Positions 12,750 through 25,900 of a stretch of 64,000 nucleotides of DNA are shown piece after piece. A program made the translations under genes and the position numbers. The notes under the pieces are model-generated. The model was given only the letters and a program-made list of their open reading frames with translations. It searched no databases and was not told where the DNA came from. Numbering within the stretch: position 1 is the stretch's first letter; each line of letters opens with the position of its first letter. Origin of the DNA: Carposina sasakii (Eukaryota > Arthropoda > Insecta > Lepidoptera > Carposinidae); contig CP053148.1 in the NCBI GenBank assembly GCA_014607495.2, forward strand, positions 11,842,001 through 11,906,000. Direction: 5' to 3'.

Positions 12750-14530
12750 ACCCGACATACGTCGGGTAAATACGAACACCAAGTGGGGTAATTACGAACT
12801 AAAATTAACGACATAGATCACATTTGAAACCTAACGACGTTGACTGTCCGTCAGTACAATCTTCGTGAGCCCATTTTTGGCATACGTAGCACATGATCCA
12901 GTCTTCATTGGGGGGATCTATATATTTATCTCTACAAATGAGACAAAAATAGTCTTCATTTTCCTTTTCGTTTTTTTCTTTTTCTTTCTTTGACTAGAGT
13001 CACTGTCTACTATATTGTTGAAATTATTTAATACTCTTTTAATCTCATTGTTTGAAAGTTTCTTCTTACTACATTTCAGTCTACTTTTTTTGAAATTTTT
13101 TCCGTTTTTTTCTTGATTTTTTCTACTTTAGCTATTTTTCTGTTTTCTTTTTCCTCTAACTGAACTTTTATAGGTGTGCTAGTAAGAATAGTCGATTTTT
13201 TCTTCCTAATATTGCGTTTTGATATTTTTGGAGAAATAATAGGCAATTCAACGATCTCTGATAGGGAAACTGCATGCTTACTTGCAATCGCTTTCTATAA
13301 CAGGACCTGTATCGGAAGCTGAGATATCGTGGACTTCAACACGATGATCTTGAGCTGCTGCGGTTACATCGTCATGATTGTGAGTATCAGGAGCTTGTTG
13401 AACATCAATTGCTTGGTTATTTGAAGGTTGGGTGTTCATAGGAATGTTTTGTATTGGAATATGACTGAAAAATCTCAACGGGACGCAAGGGATAAATTCC
13501 TGCAGCTCTAAACCTCTTTTTCATATAACGGTTAAAAGCGTTTGTTTACGTCGTATTGTGTAATGTCCAAATCGCTCTGCCATGTGATTCTCACACTTGA
13601 TTGTATGCAGTCTTGATAGGGCCAAAATATGTCAAGTCCAAGGGTTGGAGTCTGTGTGAGGTATGTGGTGGCAGAGTTAGCATAATAATTCCACGATCTC
13701 TAAGTAATCAAGATATAACTCTCGTGGTAAGTAAAACAGGTTCTTCCTTTGAAGGCTTTGCGCCAATCCACAAATAGGTTTTCGTTTATCCATCCAGAGT
13801 CTGATACAGCTCCAACCATATTTGGGTTACTGCCCTTCAGTAATTGTGGATTCATCCTTTTTCTTTTAAAAATAAAAAAAGGAGGAATGTATTGGCCACC
13901 TGCACTAAATGCACAAAAACTGTTGTAGTAGACCCCCTTTCAGCACTCGTTGCCTTACCAACTTGTTTCTGACCTTTTACTGCCACTATTCTCTGATTTC
14001 TTTGGACTGTTGATATACCTGTCTCATCAACGTTAAAGATTTTATCAGGTTGAATATGATGTTTGTTTTGTATGGCCTTCAAATTATCATAAAATATTTT
14101 AACGTCAGTTTCATTGAACGAAGTATACGATTCAGTGAAGTCGCCTCTGGTGTTCTCAGAGATATGTTGCGATGTCTTTTCATGAAATTATAGTACCAGT
14201 CTTTACCGGCTAGCTGTTTCACTCGGTCGAAATTGTGCGGAAGTTTGTTTTTCTCGGCATACTGGTAGGTTTCCTAATAGATTAGGCATTTTATATTTAC
14301 AGTTGCGTTTCTTGATTGTAAACAAAGGTTTTCGTAAGGACTTTTTTCTTTAGGATCAAAAATGTTAAATTAGTTTCTGCTGCTTTGCGAGAGTGAGTTT
14401 TTTGGTTTTAACATCACACTTTTTGAATCTTCTAACAGTTCGGCTCTTTTGTAAGTACTGAAACAATAAAATATGTTTAACGGGAAACCAACGTTTTTAG
14501 TGCCCGACAAGTGTTCGCCTTTACCCCCAT
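12750..14530 (-). pseudogene. Decayed pogo/Tigger-type DDE transposase with C-terminal PHD-like finger
   Basis: This is a broken DNA-transposon gene read right to left. Around 14190-14090 an HTH-linked segment reads like 'FMKRHRNISLRTPEATS'. At 14082-13852 lies the first catalytic part, with 'FNVDETGISTVQ' (first Asp of DDE), then 'KGQKQVGKATSAERG'. At about 12965-12830 lies a C-terminal zinc finger with CxxC, a second CxxC and HxxC spacing ('WIMCYVCQKWAHEDC'). Between these the frame is lost several times, and the stretch 13000-13300 is rich in T. The arrangement (DDE_1 endonuclease followed by a PHD-like finger) is known from insect and other animal 'tigger transposable element-derived/jerky-like' proteins. 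It is not functional as it stands. Confidence 0.75.
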
Positions 14531-14966
14531 AAACGCAAATAACAATTATTTCTTTTGAGGATTTTTATCAATATGTGATTATTCCACGGCTATTGTAAAT
14601 AGAAATAAAGTTAAGTTTACCAAAAAATTACATCAAAAACATACAAAATAAAAATACTAGCATAATAAAAATTCAGAGTACCTATGCATTACCCCGCGGG
14701 TTTCCACCACCTTCCCCTACTATTGTATTTTCTGAATGTTATTTTTGTATTGAAAATATCGTCGGATTGTGCTTGAGATAAATTTATCTGATTGACTGAC
14801 TGAAAATGATTAAAGGACAATATGGTGTTAACAAAATCTGTCTTGTTAATGTTATATTGTTATTAATTAGTTTGTTAATGTCATTAAATTATTAGTAAAT
14901 TAAAAAGTATTGCTAGAAATATTGTGATTAACCATAGCTCCTGTGTAGGTAGACATGTAACAGATA

Positions 14967-15107
14967 AAGTTATGCCCTGATCACACGTGCCGAGTAAATA
15001 GGCGAGACAGTGAACTCGGCCGAGTGCTCGGTTCGTTTGAACACTCGGCAAAGTAATCTTGAACAAAAAACTAAAATTGAACAATCGGTACGTGTAATCA
15101 AGGCATT
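14967..15107. mobile_element. 140-bp MITE (GCCCTGATCACACGTGCCG ends)
   Basis: Left GCCCTGATCACACGTGCCGA is mirrored by right CGGTACGTGTAATCAAGGC. The middle is rich in CTCGGC/GCCGAG words. No coding potential. Confidence 0.8.
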
Positions 15108-15419
15108 AGAGAGGTAACATCAACTGATCGAAAAATAATGAACTAATATTTAGCTTTATCTTTCCACATTCCTACGAATTCAATCATAACGTCTTGCATT
15201 ATGTCAGTGATCTGGAAAAATATAGTTATGATATGTAGGTAATTTAGACAAGAGTTTAAGGAGCGACTTGATCTTTTGCATCTGACCCCGCTTTAAACAT
15301 GACTCTAGGATCTTCGCGGTCCTGCAGTTCTTTCTGGCTATCCCATTTAGGGAACCCTACTACTCGTATGTCAATAATTTCGCAACTTTGTGATAATGGT
15401 TGTTTTATACTATAACACA

Positions 15420-15625
15420 GCGGCCGCCCACGGCTTCGCCCGCGTAAGAGTGCATTACTCCCGTGCGAAGCCGGGACGTGTCCCTAAGTTATACATTATA
15501 AACCTTCCTCGTGAATCACTCTATCTATTAAAAAAAACCACATCAAAATCCGTTTCCTAGTTTGAAAGATTTAAGCATACATAGGTATAAGACAGCAGAA
15601 CAGCGACTTTGTTTTATAGTATGTA
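15420..15625. repeat. Interspersed repeat, reverse copy of the 4147-4360 family
   Basis: It reads as the reverse complement of 4147-4360: a GCGGCCGCCCACGGCTTCGC end, then CACATCAAAATCCG, ending GCGACTTTGTTTTATA. It lies just upstream of the first candidate glutamine synthetase exon. Confidence 0.8.
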
Positions 15626-15840
15626 GTGACTTATGTGAGCCCGAATAATTAATTCCACATTAGCATTAATAATTTTATAGGTTTATAGATAGCTACTTAT
15701 AACAATTCATACACAATGTAAGTATGTAGTTAAATAAAATTTATTAGCAGATAGTCTCTTGAATAATTTCGTCATTTTCAACACAGGTTTTACGTGAAGT
15801 AAATAAAATCTCGTAAGATTACACAATATGTCGAATACGA

Positions 15841-15880
15841 CACCTTTTTGAACCTGGTCATGGCTGGCGAAAATATTCAA
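15841..15880 (+). other. Candidate non-coding first exon of glutamine synthetase, with upstream ORF
   Basis: An ATG at 15860 opens a seven-codon frame (MAGENIQ) that runs into a strong donor, CAA followed by GTAAGT at 15881. Spliced to the acceptor TTACAG at 16891-16896, the frame reads three more codons and stops (TAA at 16906-16908) a few bases before the glutamine synthetase ATG at 16915. The exon is therefore best read as 5' UTR with a short uORF. The upstream boundary is a guess. Confidence 0.4.
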
Positions 15881-16075
15881 GTAAGTTTTATTTTTTGAAT
15901 GACATTATTATTATACCGCATACCTACTTAATAATAATTATCCTTATAGACGGGTCATAACTTCGTTTAATATTTAGAAGAAGAATCTAAAGTTTATGGT
16001 CTAGGTCCTAGTAGAGGTACTTGCAAAATAATAAGTCGTACCTATTTTATTATATTATTTAATAAGTATTCATAT

Positions 16076-16117
16076 TTTTTAATGCATACTATCCTGTATA
16101 GTATGCATTAAAAAATA
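16076..16117. repeat. Near-perfect 42-bp palindrome
   Basis: TTTTTAATGCATACTATCCT is followed by its reverse complement around GTATAGTATGCATTAAAAA. It abuts a MITE at 16124 and may be a remnant of another element's ends. Confidence 0.7.
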
Positions 16118-16123
16118 TGAATA

Positions 16124-16494
16124 CTAAAAAGACAACGTTGTTATTTTAATACCTCGTATTCTTTGTAACGTAACGATCATTTTTTTCTATGGAGCCAACC
16201 CTGGGAAAAGATTTTTTTTTTAAATCTCTTTTTATTGCAAGCAATGTATTTGATTGACAAATGTACCTACAAAACTAACATTTTTAAATATTGATATGGT
16301 GTCTTTAAAAAAATGTTTGTTAACTGTTTCCAGATGGATTTATTTAAAAAAAATGCTGATATTCATGTAACTTTGGACCTCAATATCTTGGAAACCCGTG
16401 GTTTTCCAGGGGTGCTTCCATAGAAAAAAATGATCGTGATGTTACAAAGAATACGAGATATTAAAAGAACAAAGTAGTCTTTATACACCCAGTA
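16124..16494. mobile_element. MITE, reverse copy of the 2277-2668 family
   Basis: It starts AAAAGACAACGTTGTTATTT and TAATACCTCGTATTC, and ends TTTATACACCCAGTA. It keeps the block GTAACTTTGGACCTCAATAT in reverse order relative to the first copy. It directly abuts the next MITE at 16496. Confidence 0.8.
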
Positions 16495-16495
16495 T

Positions 16496-16763
16496 ACAGG
16501 GTGTAACAGAAGGGGTATGTTAAGGGAAAAGCTATGTAAACAGCCCATTATAAGAGAACCTATTTTCAAAAATGGAGACTCAAAATGTTTATTTTTCAAG
16601 ATTGTATGAACATTCCTGAGTTGTGTAGTCCTAATTCTCCATACTATAATACATAGTATCTGTAAAAATAAACATGTGATTTCGAGTCTGCAATTTTGTG
16701 GGTAGGTTCTTTTTTGTGGGCTATTCACATAGCCTTAACATACCCCTTTTCTTACACCCTGTA
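16496..16763. mobile_element. 268-bp MITE with long inverted arms (ACAGGGTGTAACAGAAGGGG)
   Basis: Left ACAGGGTGTAACAGAAGGGG and right, inverted, CCCCTTTTCTTACACCCTGT; the two halves pair over most of the element. Copies: 22913-23166 (full) and 20126-20235 (left half). Confidence 0.9.
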
Positions 16764-16914
16764 TACAAATTAATAACACCTTTTTAAAACTTGAATGTAT
16801 AGGTATACATATGTAGCAATACCTATTTATATTTTTTATGTCGGTTTACGGAAAGAATTGTTCAATAAATAATATATATTATTTTATTTGTTACAGGTAC
16901 CCAAATAAAACAGA

Positions 16915-19900
16915 ATGGCGGATAACGCAAAAATAGAAAGTAAGTACTTATAAGTGTAGTATCTTAGTAAGTAATATAAATTAAAAATCTGTTGTGAATA
17001 TAGGTACATAATAGAAATATAAATATATATATAACTATATTTCTATTAGGTACATATTATGTTATCTACGTCAAGCATACATGTTTTGAATCAAGAAAAT
17101 GGTGATAAACTGATGAAACTAATCAAACAAAAGAATGTATAGCATACGTGTAATAAAAAAAAACCATTAACAGAGGGTTAACGTAACTAAAATAGATAAA
17201 ATAACCCTGACGTTTAACTATTTAACCAAACTTTGATGAACTTTCTATGAAACTGGCAACAAGCAAGAGAACCTTTTGAATAAAAAAGTGTCAAAGTTAT
17301 AATTTGACATATTTATATTACAATCGTCATGTAGAAATAGTAAATTAAATTTTATAGAGTTTAAAGATTTTGTTTTGATTAAAAATTGTTTACGTTAATT
17401 AACTTTGGACAGTTATTCAGCATCCTAAATTCTCAGATAATTAAAAAATGTGAATGTGATCTGAAGGAACCAGTATTTAATATTTTTTTAATACTTGTGA
17501 AACCTTTTTCTGAAATGTTATTTACAGAAGTAATAGGTAAATATATATACCTATATATCCCTGTATCTACTTTGAAATTAATCGTAGTAAATAGCTGAAG
17601 ATGAAAAACTAAGCAAAGATTAATGAATCTATTCTACGATTTATACATTTTTTATTCTTATCATTCGACTAACGTCTCTATATTTTTGTGTTACGTTCAT
17701 ACAAACATGTTAAATAGGTATCCTTGAAATTTTGTTAAATAAGCAGCTTAATTCCAAAATGTGGCAGACAAAGATCAGTTTCTTTAAACTCGATAACATA
17801 AATTAAATTATTTATCAACACAAGGTTATAACTAAATGTTCTTCATTGCAGATAACCCGAAGATCCTTTCGGGGCCCGTGCTCTCCAACTCCCCAAATGC
17901 GGTGTTATCGAAGACCCTCCTCAGCAGATACAGCGACCTTCCCCTGCCGGCTGATAAGATCATCGCCACATACATTTGGATAGACGGCACAGGGGAGCAT
18001 CTCAGGTGCAAGGACCGCACACTCAACTTCATACCAAAGAAACCTGCTGGTAATTATTTTAATAAGTATTCCTTACTTCGACCAGAGCTTCCCAGTTGAT
18101 TTGCTTCGCTTGGGCAACCTAACAAAACGGTTAATAAGGGAGATAGCAAAGAACATCTCCACACCCGTGCTTTCATCATCATCATCAGCCTATTGTAGTC
18201 CACTGCTGGACGTAGGCCTTCCCCAGGGCACGCCACAAGACTGCCATGGGGAGTATTTGCCCATAGTCACCACGCTGGGCAGGCGGGTTGGTGACCCGTG
18301 ACCCCCTTTATAAACCAAAATCTTGCAAATTCCAATTGATGTATGTGTCAAAGGCATGTAAGTATAGTACAATATACGCCTAGGCATTTTGAATAGTATA
18401 GGGTTTGGCAGAAGATAATTGAGCTACTAGTATATTATTGTTCTAATTTCTGCTATTATAAACAACTGATCTATGCTGTAAATCTCTGGATCTATGTTAC
18501 TTGCTATTTTAAGAACAGAGCTATACTTGTCTATCCGAGAGTGGTAATATGTAAAGTATTTTGGGCTTAAGATCGCCCCGGAATCTAAGCATTGCATGTA
18601 AATTTCTAACAAATCTATAAATTTGTAATTTTATAATGACTTGAAGGTCATGTGTTGTTTGTAGAAATTTGTAAGTATAATTCTATTAGACATCGCCAAT
18701 AGTTATTCAAAGTTCCCAGAAAGTTTGCTCGGGGACCACTGACACTTATACTGTGGATCTCGAGTCTCGACAATCTTCCGTCATTTAAATATTGCCTAGC
18801 TGTCCAGTCATGTAGATAGGTATAGTAGGTGCACTGGTTGCCAGGGAATTCAAAGCAATTACTTTCTAGGTAATGCATGTTGTTTTATAATGCGGCTGTA
18901 GAAGCCGTTTGCTGTGCGCCGTCACATTGTCTTTGTTATATAGAACAACCGTCTGGGCGATTCTTTGTAAGGGCTTTCTTTGGTATCTAAATACATATGC
19001 GTGAAACTATAAATAAAACACAGACAGGATTAAATAAAACGCAACGCATTTAAAATGGTAATTAGAACAGCTGTTTAATTGTTCGGCCTTCAACGTTATG
19101 ATATAAGCACGATAACCGACGCACGTAGGTAAATAACATAATATTATGCTGTATTAGAATAACGTTATGTAGCTAGTTGTTTGATTATGTCCTTATGGAA
19201 TTTATGGAATGTTATATTATAGGTATATTATAGGTATATGTAATAACTGCATAACTATTGGCCATCCAATTGACCTAATTTACCTAGTTTCTAACTTTGT
19301 TTGCCGGCGTCAACAGACAAACTGACCCAAATTCTTCAAGAATGGAACAGAAAGGTCGAATTAGACGAAAACAAAAATTTACAATGGCTGTACCAGAATC
19401 AATATTTGCCGCCATACTTTTGCCCGAAGGATCTAGAAGATATCTACAGTATGAAATGCAGCATACGAGAAAATGAAAATAGGAATAGCTTTGATGAAAA
19501 CTTGCAAGGTTTCACACAATATTGCCTCGAGCAGTCGTAGAAATGTTTAACTGTAGGTAGATTTAATTCAAACCATCATTCATTTACATCTACCCGTATT
19601 GCAGTTAATTCATAGATCATCATTCATCATCACACACGGTAGCCTGGCCGTAGATGTGTATAAAGTAGGTACTATTTAGTCCACTAATTAACATACTGAT
19701 AGCTGCGTATACGATAGCTTTATAAACATATTGTAGACTAGTTTGTACTGCATAGATATATACTTTTGTAAAGTTCACAATAGGTTATTGCGACATTGAT
19801 AGTAATTTCGTCATAATAAACTTCAAGGCGGAGCATGTTTTGTTCTATTATTACCCATTTATCAAGCCAAAAGTAAAAGTGACTACCGTCCTACCGGCGC

Positions 19901-22900
19901 TAACTAATTATGAATAAGTTCGGGAAGTAATATAATGTAGCAAATATTAATGTAATTTAAAAATCTACTATCATAGTTTGTAGTTAGTCAACTGGATTGT
20001 TTATATGGGATAAAGTAAAAGTAGTAGTCAGCAGTGGTAGCATATAGTTAGTTACACGTCAATAAGTCTGAAATCTAACCAGATCATGTAGGTAAGTAGA
20101 TAGGTTACCTGTGTTTATATAGGGTGTAATAGAAGGGGTACCTATGTTAAGCGAAATGCTAATTTAATAATGCTAATTTGGGACTCTAAATCATATGTTT
20201 ATTATTCAAGATTGTATGTACATGCCTGAGTTGTTTAGGAACTCTAAATAAAGGGTTATCAAAGGGTTACCGGTACCAAAATAGAACCAGACAAACATGT
20301 TATTTATTGATATTCCTTTACAGACCTCCCAGTATGGAACTTCGACGGCAGTTCCACCGGCCAGGCTGAAGGGTCACAATTCGGACATATACCTCGTCGC
20401 CCGCGCCATTTACAAGGACCCCTTCCGTCGTGGAAACCATGTTCTGGTCATGTGTGACACATTCAAATACAATATGGAGCCTACAGGTGAGATATTTACA
20501 TGTATAATTGCGGTGTTAGTTATCCCGATAAAGGGCTATGCAAATTGCCAATAAAATTCTATAAGAGACTGCAGGACGGTTGAGATATTCAAAAATAAGT
20601 TAAGGGATCACTTTTATGCACTGGCTAACTGATCGGTCTCAATTATCTGCTAAATTGTCCTATTGTATTAGTATTTTTTTCCTATTATGTCTATATGTTA
20701 TTATTTTATTTTATTTCTTCTTCAGCTGCTCTGAGTGAAAATATAATATACTAATAATAATAATAGTATGATAATACAGTATGTATGTATATATGTATGT
20801 ATTATTTTATTTTATGTCTAACATTACCTTCATTATTTGATTGTTTGTGTGTATCTATTTATGTATGAATATTTTATTTTTGTTTATTTAGTTACTTAGT
20901 TATTTCTGTACCATCATTACCTCTATACTTTTGGGTCTCACTTTGCTTTCTGGTATGCTGGAAGAAATCTCTTGCAGAGATAAGCACGCCTTTGTATGCA
21001 TTCCTTTTGTAAATTTCTTTCTATTTATTGTTATGTTTTGTGTACAATAAAGAATAAATTAAATTAAATTAAATTAAATAAAATTGTTGTGTTTTCAAGA
21101 TATGGTCGATTTATCGACGCACGATACAATACGAGTACAATTTAGTGCATTTTTTACAACTGTATGTTGGGAAATAAGATTTTTTAGATTCTCCACTGGA
21201 TCCCCTCGAATCTGATAACTCAAGAGCGGTCACAGGCTACTACATTCGCTGTGCAAAACCAGATTCGCTTTTGAGATGTATTGAGGAATACTTTATCCAT
21301 TTGCATCGTATGTAGCGTTGAGGCACACCCACTCTTGAGAAACAAGACTTTGTTCACCTGGACCACAGTCAGACCTGTCGTTACATAATAATTGTGATTT
21401 TGTGAATACTCAGTTCTTTGTGTCTACATTATCATATTATGTTAGTTATGTATGTTAAACTGGCCTTTACTGAGTTACCCATCATGACATAGGTAAGAAA
21501 AGAAACTAAACTCATTGTCTCACAAGTATTTTTCGTAATTCTTTTCCGAGGGAATGGTTATGTAATTTTTGTACTAAACCAACGTCGCAGCCACATTGCA
21601 TTATACAGCAAAATATGCTGACAATTTCGATGCGGCCATCCTGATTGAGATGATCTGTGCTGTGACTATACTAGATATTTATGATCTTTTTTATTTTCGT
21701 ATAGAATCCAACCATCGTTTGCAATGCGAAGAGGCTTACGAGAAATGCAAAGACGAGGAGCCGTGGTTCGGCATTGAGCAGGAGTACATTCTCCTGGATT
21801 CAGATCTGAGGCCCTTCGGCTGGCCCCCAGGCGGTTTTCCACCACCGCAAGGCCCTTACTACTGCGGTGTCGGTGCCAACAAAGTTTATGCTAGGGATCT
21901 CGTGCAGGCCCATTACACGTAAGTTTTACTTATATCACACTAATATCATAAAGGCGAAAGTTTGTGAGTGTGTATGTTTGTTACCTCGTCACGAGTTAGC
22001 TGATACCCGTGATTAATACATAGGCTACTTTTCATCCCGGGAAAATATTTTTATCCCGGATAATTTCGACATTTGTTATTTCTGCAGTCGTCGCGGACGG
22101 AGTCGCGGGCCACAACTATTTTGTTACAAGTGCTAAATATTATTTAAAAGTTTATAATGTATACAAGTTAACAAGTTTCGGACAAATAAAAAAGTTTTTA
22201 TGTATACTTTTTGAAGTACCGATAGATATTAGCAGCTCTATCAGTATCAGAACAGAATATCGCCATGTGCTCAATGATTGAACAGTATTGGAAAGCCAGC
22301 ACGCACGTTGCACTTAATACTGCATTCGTATTTAAAATTTTAATAGTACGGACTATAGTTCTGTATTAGGTTAGACAAAGTAGCATTATTTCTCATCGAA
22401 TCGATAGAGGTTTGTCATCGAAACGTTTGTTCTAATAAGAAGCTTTCATTTTCACGCGTTCGTTAAATCACGTGACGAACTCTTTTCACTATTGATGGGA
22501 GTATTATGACAATATCTTAGCATCGTACGAAAAGCAAGCCGTAGACAATAGTGCTAGCTAATAGATATAGCTACGTTATGGAATCAAACAGTTACCTTCT
22601 TTAATTAGAATTAGATAATGAACACTAGATTAAAAGTGCCCAGCAAAATTAGTAACAAAATGAAAAACTATAAACGCAATGTACCTAAATTGACACACGC
22701 ATGCACTCGTGCGCATACGAGTTCAGATTCCTGGCTATGGTTATCAACGTTGGATCAACCTATCAATGCCAATGACTGGCTATTTTTGATTGAATAGTAT
22801 TTAAACTGCTTTGAATACGGTTCAATATCTTTAGAGTGATAAGATAAATTCTCAGTTTTTCTATTCTCTTTCGTTTATTGGTTTCGCTCAATTAATAATT

Positions 22901-25900
22901 CTACAAGGTGTAACAAGAAGGGTATGTTAAGCGAAAAGCTATGAATATAGTCCATTATAAAGAACCTATTCCCAAAATTTAAGACTCGAAATCACATGTT
23001 TATTTTTCTAGATTGTATGAACATGCCTGACTTGTTTAGAAATTCACCATACTAACTGGAAAAATAAACATTTGATTTCGAGTCTCAAATTTTGGGAATA
23101 GGTTCTCTGTAGTGGGCTATTTTCACAGCAATTTGCTTAACATACCCCTTTTGTTACACCCTGTATAAGCATTCTCTACTTAGTCCACAGAACTAGTTGT
23201 TTTAGTTTAGGAATAAGATAACTCGATAAAACATAAATATCATTGCAACCCTTTGATATGGGCTATCAAAGCTCGTGAAGAATATTTTAGGTGTGCAAAG
23301 AAATAAACGCTTTGTTAAATTATGCAGTTGCAAGCATTGCTAAATTAAATGTTGAGTGACTGTTTGATTAAATTTTTAATAATTAATAGATGCTGCCTAT
23401 ACGCTGGCATTCCAATGTCGGGATCTAACGCTGAGGTGATGCCCTCCCAATGGGAGTTCCAAGTTGGTCCCTCCGTGGGAGTGACTGCTGGCGATGACCT
23501 GTGGGTCGCCAGATACATCCTCCATCGACTCGCTGAGGAGTACGGGGTGATAGTCACTTTCGACCCCAAGCCGGTGCAGGGCTGGAACGGGTCTGGTGCT
23601 CACACCAACTTCTCCACCAAGAAGATGAGGGAACACAACGGTATCATGTGAGTATCTTGTGCTATGGCTGTCAGTGAACGTAGACTTGTAGACCTAGGTC
23701 CAACCCCACCAAATGGCCCGCACTGCATCGCATGTGGCCGCGTCCGTTCCTATGCAATGCGGGCCGTTTGGTGGGGTTAGACATCTAGGCTTCGATTTGG
23801 ATTCGTAATGAAACGATTCTTGAAGTATATGTCGGTAGGCATAAAAGTAGCTTTTCGATATTTATAGGCCATGATGGAATCCTTTATAAATCAAATTAAC
23901 GGCTGCCCACGATTTCGTCCGCTTGAGGGGGCATGGCACTGCCGGCTGGTCCCTAGTTATATAGGATCATATAAATCTGTATACAGGGTGTGTGTGACAG
24001 CCAGGCAAATACTGATATACTGAACAAGTACCATTGTGTTGACTTATACGACAGTGTTATTACTTGCTGGAAATGCATTTTTTATTTGATTATCCGGTGA
24101 CTAGTAGAATGGGCTTATTAGTTATTCTGTGATACATTACTGTTTTTTGGATCACCTGTGACTCTCCATTAGGATTAATCAGTTATTTGAAATTTTTTGA
24201 GCGCAACTTGTTTTTGAAAATAATCCATAGGTTGAAATTTTGTTTTTAATTCATTATTTAAGGACTACTTAAACGATGTACTTACACTTTTTTTCTAGAA
24301 AAAATGAAAAAAAACTCGGAAAATTTTGGAATTTTCCTGCGAAAATTTTCTGTGGTTTTCGTCTTAGAATCACGGTCTGATGTCGCCATATCAATATTTG
24401 CCTGGCTGGCACTTCCACCATGTATATTAAATCTGCATCAAAATCCGTTGCGGAGTTTTAAAGATCTAAGCTACGACTTTGTTTTATAATATGTAGGATG
24501 ATGTTAATGGTAGGTATTCCAACGTAGCCGTCATAATTCAGAAGCGTGTTCACGATGGGTAAGTATTTTTGGGCGGGTTAATAGTTTATTATGTCGCGGC
24601 ATGATTTGGCCCGGAATACCAAACTATTAATCGTTGATAGTTTAATGTGGGATGGTCGCCAATTTGTCACATCTTTAAGATTTTTCGCCTGCTTCTAATA
24701 CCATGGCAGTTATGTTTTATTTCTCTGTTAATTGACTTAAGTCAATCATTAATTTACGCACACAAACGGCGTTTTATTTGCAAATTTTTTAAAGATTGGG
24801 ATGAGATGGTAAAACCTCAGGGTAAAACATACCGCCTTAAAAAAAATGAATTCGTAGGTCATTATCAGTAGGTCTATTTAAAATTAGTGATTATCTTTTG
24901 ATACGACACTAGGTAGGTAAAAAGAAACAACTTTCAATAAGGGACCAACTCCGAAATATTGAAAAAAAAAATCAGCTGTTCCATACATTTCAGTGCAGTA
25001 ATTATTCGAGATTGTATGGAACAGCTGATTTTTGTTCACTATTTCGGAGAAACTCCCATAGTGAAAGTTGTTTCTTTTTACCTACCTAGTTTCGTGCCAA
25101 AGATTAATCACTAATTTTGGGTAGACCTTATATATTATTTACAAAATATAAGTACAACTCAAGTATTGTTTGTAAGATGAGATATAACAAATAGATTGAC
25201 AAACAAATAACAAAGTTGGCACTGGGGATTTTTTATTACGAACACAGGTCCCTCACATCAAGCAGCCGAAACAAGATTGGCATGTTCCCAAAAGCAATAC
25301 TCGTCTCCGCTTGGAAATAGGAGTTTTTTTATTTATATATTTAATTCCATGGTAATAACCACCCCCATTAACGACCGACGAAATTATTATTAAGGTACTA
25401 CCAGTAGTTATACTACTTACCCAATACCTATTAAAGGTACAAAAATAATAATATTTTCTGTAAATTAGATAATCTCTTGTAATCAAAAATCTTATGGTTT
25501 TCACTAAGTGGGTAATGCAGGTATACATATAATTACAGTAGTAGAGTAGGTATATACGAGTACCATACCTACTACCTATATATTAAATAGGTCCTTTTAC
25601 ATATTTACGTTGTTTATCGCCTTATCTGCAGTCGCTACTATCATATCACATTATTTTCCTAGATCGATGGCCCACATAGAGTAAGTGAGCTCTTGCTGAT
25701 ATGTAATAACTATTAAAAATACCTAAACTACCTACATATTCAGGATAGTCTGCCATCAGATTGTCGTAGTTATACATGTAGATTGGTCTATTTTTTCATG
25801 TTATTGGAATACTTATACATTTATTACTCTTTTAGTTCTCAGCAGTGTGTGGTCAGTGGTAGACAGGACTTATTACGTAACTTGCTAGTCGAGTTTGCGA

